Below, one piece after another: positions 17,186 through 23,443 of a DNA stretch of 48,303 bases (positions within the stretch are counted from its first letter, which is position 1; every line of letters starts with the position of its first letter). The stretch is from Gammaproteobacteria bacterium. Lineage in GTDB: Bacteria; Pseudomonadota; Gammaproteobacteria; Steroidobacterales; Steroidobacteraceae. The stretch lies in assembly GCA_003132025.1 (NCBI GenBank), contig PKWJ01000059.1, positions 1-48,303 of the forward strand. The letters are read 5' to 3'. Both the position numbers and the translations under genes were made by a program. Below the pieces are notes generated by a model that saw nothing but the letters and a program-made list of their open reading frames with translations, made no database searches and was not told the origin of the DNA.

Positions 17186-17491
17186 CTTGGCTTCTCCTAA
17201 GCGTAGATCGTGGCCGTCCGGTGGAGGGCGGAGCCGCGATTGGGCAGCGAGTCTGGCCCGAAACGGGCCGCTGGTCGGTGCGCTGGCGTACTGAGTGCGC
17301 CGATGGCAGGACGGGGCACCAGCCGAGCCAGGAACGCGGCCCACAGGATCCTGGCAGTATGCATTTTCATGTGGGAAATCAGCAGCATCGGCGGGTGGCA
17401 GCACTGCAATGCGTGCCACATTGCTATAGACTCCCGCGGCTGATATCAGCGCACGACAGGCTTTGCGCCGTGGCATAACGCGCAACAGTTA
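17186..17491. other. divergent intergenic region, no gene
   Basis: About 305 bases separate the DUF4398 lipoprotein gene (minus) from the copper-linked ABC operon (plus), so it should hold promoters in both directions. No coding frame with a ribosome site is seen. It contains the inverted repeat GTGGCA (17395-17400) / TGCCAC (17414-17419) and the palindrome described separately at 17439-17450. Confidence 0.5.
17421..17450 (+). promoter_or_regulatory. possible promoter with overlapping 12-bp palindrome for the ABC/SCO operon
   Basis: TTGCTA (17421-17426) and TATCAG (17444-17449) are 17 bases apart, giving a fair sigma-70 layout 43 bases before the first gene. The -10 lies inside GCTGATATCAGC (17439-17450), a perfect 12-bp palindrome. 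That would suit a repressor or activator operator. Both assignments are pattern-based inference. Confidence 0.35.
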
Positions 17492-18547
17492 ATGAGTACT
17501 GACACGGAAAAACCGCGCTCCAAGCACTTCCTGCGCCGCAGGCAGGTGCTGCAGGCAAGCATCGCCGCCGCTGTGCCTGGCGGCTTGCTGTCGTGCTCCG
17601 GGCAGTCGCGAGGCGATGCGCTCATCGTTGGTGGCCTGCCCGTGACCTGCAATCTGACGCTGCCGATCGCGTGCGTCGCCCGAGCGGCCGCCAACGCTGC
17701 CAGCCCCGGCGCCGCGCCGCGCTTCGAGTACGAATACAGCAAGTACAACGGCTGGCCCGAGGTCAAGGAATCGCTGATGGCGGGGCGGATCCAGGCCGCC
17801 TACATGCTGGCGCCGCTGGTCATGGACCTGGCCGACCGGGGCATACCGCTCAAGATTGTTTCACTGGGTCATCGTTCGGGCGCCGTGATCATGGTGCGCG
17901 CCGATTCCTCATACCTGAACTTCAGGCAGCTGGCCGGCAAACTCATCGCCATCCCCAGTCGCTTCGCGGTCGATTATCTGTTCCTGCGCAAAATGCTGGC
18001 GGCGGAAGGCATGACACCCAAGGACGTGCAGATCGTGGAGATGGCGCCGCCCGACATGCCGGCCGCGCTGTACGCGCGCGCGGTGGATGCCTACTGCACC
18101 GGCGAGCCGTTCGGGGCCTCCGCGCAGCGCGCCGGCTATGCACGTGTGCTGCGCATGACCCGTGACGAATGGCGCAATTATATCTGCTGCGTACTGACGG
18201 TACGCGAGGAACTGATCACGCACAACAGCGCTCTGGTGCAGGATCTGGTCGACCATGTGCTCGGAGCGGGCGTGTGGCTGGACGCGAAACTGGAGAACCG
18301 CAACAAGGCCGTGGCCATCGCCGCCGGCGAGAAATTCTTCAATCAGGATCCCAACATCATCCAGTTCGTGATGGATAATCCCACCGACCGGGTAACCTAC
18401 GGCGACCTGCGCATGATCAGAGCGGAGTTCGAAGACCTGATGCAGCTGTCGCTGGATGCCGGCACCATCAAGCATCCGATCGCATACGAGGCGTATGTGG
18501 ACGAGCGCTTTGCCAGGATCGCCAAGCCGGCGGCGATTGCACTGTAG
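17492..18547 (+). CDS. ABC importer substrate-binding protein (NrtA/SsuA-like), Tat-type lipoprotein signal
   Basis: A 351-residue binding protein. The N-terminus RRRQVLQASIAAAVPGGLLSC combines a twin-arginine-like motif with a lipobox Cys (about residue 35), suggesting export folded and anchoring to a membrane. The body follows the nitrate/sulfonate/thiamine-precursor type: LIVGGLPVTCNLTLPIACVA at the first strand, GRIQAAYMLAPLVMDLADRG, LAGKLIAIPSRFAVDYLFLR, and VDAYCTGEPFGASAQRAGYA lining the ligand cleft. Several cysteines (CNLTLPIAC, YICC) lie near the predicted cleft, which is unusual for NrtA or SsuA. It is the first gene of a five-gene operon with SCO, cupredoxin, permease and ATPase genes. 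The ligand is unknown; nitrate or sulfonate cannot be assumed because no assimilation enzymes are nearby. Confidence 0.85.
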   Translation: MSTDTEKPRSKHFLRRRQVLQASIAAAVPGGLLSCSGQSRGDALIVGGLPVTCNLTLPIACVARAAANAASPGAAPRFEYEYSKYNGWPEVKESLMAGRIQAAYMLAPLVMDLADRGIPLKIVSLGHRSGAVIMVRADSSYLNFRQLAGKLIAIPSRFAVDYLFLRKMLAAEGMTPKDVQIVEMAPPDMPAALYARAVDAYCTGEPFGASAQRAGYARVLRMTRDEWRNYICCVLTVREELITHNSALVQDLVDHVLGAGVWLDAKLENRNKAVAIAAGEKFFNQDPNIIQFVMDNPTDRVTYGDLRMIRAEFEDLMQLSLDAGTIKHPIAYEAYVDERFARIAKPAAIAL

Positions 18548-18562
18548 ATCAGGAGACCAGGC

Positions 18563-19144
18563 GTGACTCGCGCACTCATTGCATTGCTGACGCTGGTTTT
18601 TTGTAGCGCTACCATCAGCGCCGCGGGCGATACCAACCTCATTGCCGGAGTTTTCAGCCCCGCGCGGCTGGCGCCTGACTTCTCGCTGCGCGGCTCCGAC
18701 GGCAGCGAACTTACGCTCAGCCGCTACCGGGGCAAGGTGGTCGCGCTCGCCTTCGGCTACACCTCTTGTACGGCGGTGTGCCCGATCACCCTGGGCGTGC
18801 TGGCCGCGGCACGCAGGAAGCTCGATACGGCGGCAGATCAGGTGCAGATCATCTACGTCACCGTGGATCCGGAGCGCGACAACGCCGAGCGCATGCGCAA
18901 GTTCCTGCAAGGCTTTGATACCAGCTTTGTCGGCGGCACCGGCACCGAGCAGCAGCTGTCCGCGGTACGCGCGGACTATGGAATCACGGTGAGCAAAAAG
19001 ATCCCGATCCCCGGCGGTTACGCGTTGAATCATTCGTCATACATCTACCTGATCGATCGGAACGGCGGTCTGCGCGCTCTGATGCCCTACGGCCACAGCG
19101 CCGACGATTTCGCGCACGACATGCGCATCCTGTTGAACGACTAG
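18563..19144 (+). CDS. SCO1/SenC-family copper protein
   Basis: A 193-residue exported thioredoxin-fold protein. A signal peptide or anchor (ALIALLTLVFCSATISA) precedes the SCO fold APDFSLRGSDGSELTLSRYR. The copper ligands are all present: C69 and C73 in YTSCTAVCP and H157 in YALNHSSYIYLID. VTVDPERDN is the family's conserved loop. SCO proteins insert copper into CuA sites of cytochrome oxidase or other cuproenzymes, or act as thiol oxidoreductases. No cytochrome c oxidase gene is nearby. The start is GTG 18563 with AGGAG ahead, 15 bases after the substrate-binding protein. Lying between the binding protein and the permease of one importer, it is probably functionally tied to transport or to an enzyme that uses the imported ligand. 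Confidence 0.9.
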   Translation: MTRALIALLTLVFCSATISAAGDTNLIAGVFSPARLAPDFSLRGSDGSELTLSRYRGKVVALAFGYTSCTAVCPITLGVLAAARRKLDTAADQVQIIYVTVDPERDNAERMRKFLQGFDTSFVGGTGTEQQLSAVRADYGITVSKKIPIPGGYALNHSSYIYLIDRNGGLRALMPYGHSADDFAHDMRILLND

Positions 19145-19153
19145 CCGCGGCCC

Positions 19154-19564
19154 GTGAGATACACCCGCTGGTTGGCCATCCTGCTGCTCGCGACCGTCGT
19201 CAGCGCGACCGCCTGGGCGGCGCTGTCCCCCGTCAGGTCGGCATCGCACGAGGTCATCTTCGAGATTCCGAAGGGCACCTGGGCGCGCCGCATGGCGGGC
19301 AATAAAGTGGAAATCCTGCCGTCCCGGATTCGCCTGACGCTCGGGATCAGGGATGTTCTGGTGCTGAAGAACATGGACGACGTACCGCAGGCATTTGGGC
19401 CCGTCCTGATGATGCCCGGCCAGAGCTTTCGGCTGCCCTTCGCGGTCGCCTCCGACTACCAGTTCGCCTGCACCGCACACGCCAGCGGGCAGATGACCAT
19501 CATTGTCGAGCCGAAACCGGAATCCGCCTGGGCCAGGGTGTGGTGGCGGTTGCGATCTCTCTGA
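19154..19564 (+). CDS. cupredoxin-like exported protein with an incomplete type-1 copper site
   Basis: A 136-residue protein with a signal peptide or anchor (RWLAILLLATVVSATAWA). It has one Greek-key cupredoxin domain. The C-terminal ligand loop is C106-x2-H109-x4-M114 (FACTAHASGQMTI), matching the Cys-His-Met half of a blue-copper site. The first histidine, expected after NxDD in the loop NMDDVPQAFGP, is replaced by Q79, so the mononuclear site is altered; glutamine can act as an axial ligand in some cupredoxins. The start is GTG 19154, 9 bases after the SCO gene, and the permease follows 9 bases on. It could hand copper to SCO or receive it, or carry electrons in the periplasm. The role is inferred from context only. 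Confidence 0.8.
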   Translation: MRYTRWLAILLLATVVSATAWAALSPVRSASHEVIFEIPKGTWARRMAGNKVEILPSRIRLTLGIRDVLVLKNMDDVPQAFGPVLMMPGQSFRLPFAVASDYQFACTAHASGQMTIIVEPKPESAWARVWWRLRSL

Positions 19565-19573
19565 GGAACACCG

Positions 19574-20332
19574 ATGTCGAAATTGCAGCTGGTACTTCCC
19601 TCGCTGGCGGTGATCGCCGTACTGCTGACTGTGTGGTGGCTCGCGGTGGTGCTGACCGGCAGCGCGATCTTTCCAACGCCCTGGCAGGTGGTCACCGGTA
19701 CGCTGGAACTGGCCCGTGAGGGTACGCTGTGGGATGACATCGGCGCCTCGCTGATGCGGGTCGCCACCGGGTTCCTGCTCGCCGTCAGCATTGCCGTGCC
19801 GCTCGGTCTGTGGATGGGCTGGGTGAAGGGCGCGTTTTCCACGCTCAATCCGCTGTTTCAGATGCTGCGCCCGATTTCCCCGATCGCCTGGATACCGATC
19901 GCCATTCTGTGGTTTGGCGTCGGCAATGAATCGCCGATATTTCTGATATTCATCTCGTCGGTATTTCCGATGGTGGTACAGACCACGGCCGGAGTGCACA
20001 CCATCGAGCGCCGCTACCTGCGCGCGGCCGAGAATTTTGGCGTCTCGCGCTACACGCTGTTTCGCCGCGTCATCATTCCGGCGGTGCTGCCGCAGATCAT
20101 CGTCGGCATGCGCATCGGGCTTGGCGTGGCGTGGCTGGTGGTAGTCGCGGCGGAAATGATTGCGCTTCGATCCGGTCTTGGCTACCTGATCATCGACTCG
20201 CGCAATGCCGGCAATCGCTACGACCTGGTGATCGGTGGCATGGTGATCATCGGGATCATCGGTCTGTCGCTCGATGGCATGATGCGGCTGCTGGAAGGGC
20301 TACGGACGGTGCGGTGGCGCTATGCCCACTAA
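19574..20332 (+). CDS. ABC importer permease (NrtB/SsuC/TauC family)
   Basis: A 252-residue inner-membrane permease with six predicted helices. The cytoplasmic coupling motif EAA...G is AAENFGVSRYTLFRRVIIP (about residues 150-170), which docks to the ATPase. ISPIAWIPIAILWFGVGNESP and VGMRIGLGVAWLVVVAAEMI are typical of the nitrate/sulfonate/taurine permease branch. The start ATG 19574 has GAGGAA shortly ahead. The gene overlaps the ATPase gene by 11 bases. It is the membrane pore of the importer whose binding protein is at 17492. Confidence 0.93.
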   Translation: MSKLQLVLPSLAVIAVLLTVWWLAVVLTGSAIFPTPWQVVTGTLELAREGTLWDDIGASLMRVATGFLLAVSIAVPLGLWMGWVKGAFSTLNPLFQMLRPISPIAWIPIAILWFGVGNESPIFLIFISSVFPMVVQTTAGVHTIERRYLRAAENFGVSRYTLFRRVIIPAVLPQIIVGMRIGLGVAWLVVVAAEMIALRSGLGYLIIDSRNAGNRYDLVIGGMVIIGIIGLSLDGMMRLLEGLRTVRWRYAH

Positions 20333-21062
20333 GATCGCGGTGAAGGACCTGAGGAAAGGCTTTCCGACCGAGCAGGGACACCTGCCGGTCATCGATGACG
20401 TCAGCTTCGAGGTAGCCGACGGGGAATTCGTCGCCATCGTCGGCCCCTCCGGTTGCGGCAAATCAACGCTGTTGAACGTCATCGCCGGCTTTGATCCTCC
20501 CGACCGCGGTTCCGTCACCGTCGATGGCAGCCTGGCAACCGGCCCAAGCTCCAAGCGCATTCTGATGCCCCAGCAGGGTTCGGTTTTCCCGTGGCTGACG
20601 GTGCAGCAGAACCTGATGTTTGGACTCAATGGTCATGCGCCGGGCAATCGAGAACAGATCGCGGACCACTATGCGGCCATCGTGGGTCTGAAGGGCTTTG
20701 AGATGAGCTATCCGCATGAGCTGTCGGGCGGCATGCTCAAGCGCGCCGAACTGGCGCGGGCACTGGTGGTGAAGCCTGAGGTTCTCTATATGGATGAGCC
20801 GTTCTCGGCGCTGGACGCGTTAATGAGCCTGCGCATGCGCAAGGAGCTGCTGCGAATCCTGGCCGAGGAGCGCCATACCGTGGTGCTGGTGACCCACGAC
20901 GTGGAAGAGGCGATTCACCTGGCCGACCGGATCCTGGTGCTGTCGGCGCGACCGACCCGGATCCAGATGTCGTTCGAGGTGCCGTTTGCACACCCGCGCA
21001 CACTGTCGAGCCCCGCGGCGCAGGGCCTGAAGGAAGCCGTGCTGCGCGAACTGGGGGTATAG
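20322..21062 (+). CDS. ABC importer ATPase (NrtD/SsuB/TauB family)
   Basis: A 246-residue nucleotide-binding protein. Walker A is GPSGCGKST, the Q-loop lies in LMPQQGSVFPW, the signature is LSGGMLKRAELARAL, Walker B is VLYMDEPFSALD, and the switch His is in VLVTHDVEEA. The signature starts LSGGM rather than the more usual LSGGQ, which is common in this branch. It drives uptake through the permease with which it overlaps by 11 bases. It closes the five-gene operon; tRNA-Ala lies 17 bases beyond its stop on the opposite strand, so read-through would be antisense to that tRNA. Confidence 0.95.
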   Translation: MPTKIAVKDLRKGFPTEQGHLPVIDDVSFEVADGEFVAIVGPSGCGKSTLLNVIAGFDPPDRGSVTVDGSLATGPSSKRILMPQQGSVFPWLTVQQNLMFGLNGHAPGNREQIADHYAAIVGLKGFEMSYPHELSGGMLKRAELARALVVKPEVLYMDEPFSALDALMSLRMRKELLRILAEERHTVVLVTHDVEEAIHLADRILVLSARPTRIQMSFEVPFAHPRTLSSPAAQGLKEAVLRELGV

Positions 21063-21079
21063 AAGGCCCGCGGATCGAT

Positions 21080-21155
<76 letters not shown>

Positions 21156-21328
21156 ACGAGGCGCGCGATTCTAGCATCCGGTGGCAACGCCGCAAGTCGA
21201 TGGCCAGGCCGCGCAGCCATGCTCCGCGGTCGGAGGAATCTGACGGCGAGCCGAGGCATGCGCGTATATGGCGGCGCTGGCGCCCTGCTTCATGCTAGCC
21301 GGCAGCGGTAGTCACTCGAGGTCGCGAT

Positions 21329-21520
21329 ATGGAGCCCCAGTTCGAACTGCAACGGCTGTTGCGTCGTCAGCGTGAGATCCGCCACGCGATGCGCCAGCCG
21401 GGCGGCGCGCGCGTCACCATGGAGCGCGAGCTGTACACGATCCTGGAACGATTGAAGGACTTTCCGGCAGCGCAGCCCGCGCCGCAGTTGGACTCGGCGC
21501 ACGCGATCTCCGGGCGCTAA
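21329..21520 (+). CDS. small helical protein of unknown function (63 residues)
   Basis: The frame begins at ATG 21329 with GAGG seven bases ahead. The product MEPQFELQRLLRRQREIRHAM is a strongly charged amphipathic helix, followed by a short turn (RQPGGARV), a second helix TMERELYTILERLKDF, and a Pro/Ala tail. There is no membrane segment. Two heptad-like helices suggest a helical hairpin or dimer. I do not recognise a family. It lies between tRNA-Ala and treZ, 53 bases before the latter, and could be the first cistron of the trehalose operon. Confidence 0.5.
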   Translation: MEPQFELQRLLRRQREIRHAMRQPGGARVTMERELYTILERLKDFPAAQPAPQLDSAHAISGR

Positions 21521-21573
21521 ACTCATGATGTCGTGCTTACCGCCTTCCGGCGGCCACGCCTGGAGGCTATGCA

Positions 21574-23409
21574 TTGACATCGGGCGCCCGCAACAGCCGC
21601 CGGTCCACGAGCCGGCACCTAATGCCGTTCGGCGCTGAGTTTCAGCCCGGCGGCAGCGTGCGCTTCAGCCTCTGGGCGCCCAATCAAGAGCGCATCGAAG
21701 TGGAACTGAGCGATGCCGAAACCCGACTACCGATGCAGCGCGAAGCCGACGGCTGGCATCGCCTGACCACCGATCGCGCCGCCCGCGGATCGCGCTACCG
21801 ATTCATCATGCCCGACGGGTTTGCGGTGCCCGATCCCGCCTCGCGCTACCAGCCAGCCGACGTGCACGGCCCCAGCGAAGTGGTCGATCCGCAGGACTAT
21901 GCGTGGCAGGACAGCGATTGGCATGGCCGCCCGTGGAATGCGGCGGTGGTCTACGAACTGCATGTCGGCAGTTTCACCGAGACCGGCACTTTCCTGGGCG
22001 CGATCGAGCGACTGGACCATTTGGTCGAGCTGGGCGTGACCGTGCTCGAGCTGATGCCGGTCGCGGATTTTCCCGGACGCCGCAACTGGGGCTACGACGG
22101 GGTGCTGCCGTACGCACCGGACTCGAGCTATGGCCGTCCGGAGCATCTCAAGGCACTGATCGACGCCGCACACGCGCGTGGACTGATGGTGATCCTGGAC
22201 GTGGTTTACAACCACTTTGGCCCGGAAGGCAATTACCTGTCGCTGTACGCGCCGCAGTTCTTCAATGAACGTCATCACACCCCCTGGGGCGCGGCGATCA
22301 ACTTCGATGCCGACGACAACCACAGCGTGCGCGAGTTCTTCATTCACAACGCGCTCTACTGGCTCGAGGAGTTTCATCTGGATGGCCTGCGCCTCGATGC
22401 GGTACACGCCATCGTCGATGAAAGTCCGGTGCATATCCTGGAGGAACTGGCGCAGCGGGTGCGCAGCGCGGCGCTGCCGCGCAGCGCGCACCTGATACTT
22501 GAAAACGAGCACAACCATGCGCGATGGCTGCAGCGTGGGGCACGCGGCGAGGACACGCTGTACGACGCCCAATGGAACGACGACCTGCATCACGTGCTGC
22601 ACGTAGCCGCCAGCGGCGAATCCGAAGGCTACTATGCCGATTACATCGGCCGCACCGACCGGCTCGGCCGCTCGCTCGCGCAGGGCTTTGCCTTCCAGGG
22701 CGAACTGATGCCGTACCGCGGCGCCCCGCGCGGCGAGCCGTGCGTGCATCTGCCGCCGTCCGCGTTCGTCGCCTTCATCCAGAATCACGATCAGGTCGGT
22801 AATCGCGCGCTGGGCGAGCGCCTGACGGCGATTGCCGATCCGGCGGCGTTGCGCGCCGTGACCGCGCTGTATCTGCTGCTGCCGCAGATTCCCATGCTGT
22901 TCATGGGCGAGGAATGGCACTCCGCCCGCCCGTTCCAGTTCTTCTGCGACTTCGGCCCGGACCTGGCGCCCGCGGTACGCGACGGCCGGCGCCAGGAATT
23001 CGCGCACTTCGCGGCGTTCAGCGACGCCGGCAAACGCGAGCTCATTCCAGATCCGCAGGCCGAACAGACCTTCGACGACAGCAAGCTGGACTGGGAGCGC
23101 CTGGCCGACCCGAGTCATGCCACCACGCTGCGCTGGTATCGCGATCTGCTGGCGGTACGCAGGCGCCACATCGTGCCGCTGCTGCCGGCATTGGCACGGG
23201 CCGGCGAATTCAGCATCGTCGACGACGGCGCGGTGATCGTGCGCTGGCGGGCTGCCGGCGGCGCTGAGCTGACTTTGATGGCCAACCTGTCCGCACGCCC
23301 CGCGCGCGGATTTCCCGCCGAGCATGGCTGTCTGTTGTGGCAGGAGGGTCGCGCCGACGCTGACGGCACATTCTCGCCCTGGAGCTTGCGGTGGACCCTG
23401 AGCGCGTGA
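21574..23409 (+). CDS. treZ: malto-oligosyltrehalose trehalohydrolase
   Basis: This GH13 enzyme releases trehalose from the non-classical trehalosyl end made by TreY. The protein has 611 residues. The N-terminal carbohydrate-binding fold (residues ~15-100) carries VRFSLWAPNQERIEVEL. The (beta/alpha)8 catalytic domain has VVYNHFGPEGNYL, the nucleophile Asp in DGLRLDAVHAI, the acid Glu in LILENEHN, and the third carboxylate in IQNHDQVGNRALGERL. PMLFMGEEW is also typical. The start TTG 21574 has GGAGG eight bases ahead. treY follows 34 bases after the stop in a different frame. No treX or other glycogen-debranching gene is in the window. Confidence 0.95.
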   Translation: MTSGARNSRRSTSRHLMPFGAEFQPGGSVRFSLWAPNQERIEVELSDAETRLPMQREADGWHRLTTDRAARGSRYRFIMPDGFAVPDPASRYQPADVHGPSEVVDPQDYAWQDSDWHGRPWNAAVVYELHVGSFTETGTFLGAIERLDHLVELGVTVLELMPVADFPGRRNWGYDGVLPYAPDSSYGRPEHLKALIDAAHARGLMVILDVVYNHFGPEGNYLSLYAPQFFNERHHTPWGAAINFDADDNHSVREFFIHNALYWLEEFHLDGLRLDAVHAIVDESPVHILEELAQRVRSAALPRSAHLILENEHNHARWLQRGARGEDTLYDAQWNDDLHHVLHVAASGESEGYYADYIGRTDRLGRSLAQGFAFQGELMPYRGAPRGEPCVHLPPSAFVAFIQNHDQVGNRALGERLTAIADPAALRAVTALYLLLPQIPMLFMGEEWHSARPFQFFCDFGPDLAPAVRDGRRQEFAHFAAFSDAGKRELIPDPQAEQTFDDSKLDWERLADPSHATTLRWYRDLLAVRRRHIVPLLPALARAGEFSIVDDGAVIVRWRAAGGAELTLMANLSARPARGFPAEHGCLLWQEGRADADGTFSPWSLRWTLSA

Positions 23410-23443
23410 CCGCGCGCTACACAGGCAGCACGGGCAGCACGCC

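Noticed and set aside
17492-21062. Assignment of the ABC operon as a nitrate, taurine or sulfonate importer
   Set aside because: The family resemblance is real, but no matching assimilation enzyme is present and two copper-protein genes are inside the operon.
23421-23440. Short direct repeat (GGCAGCACG twice) between treZ and treY as a regulatory element
   Set aside because: It is too short and simple in GC-rich DNA to support a function.
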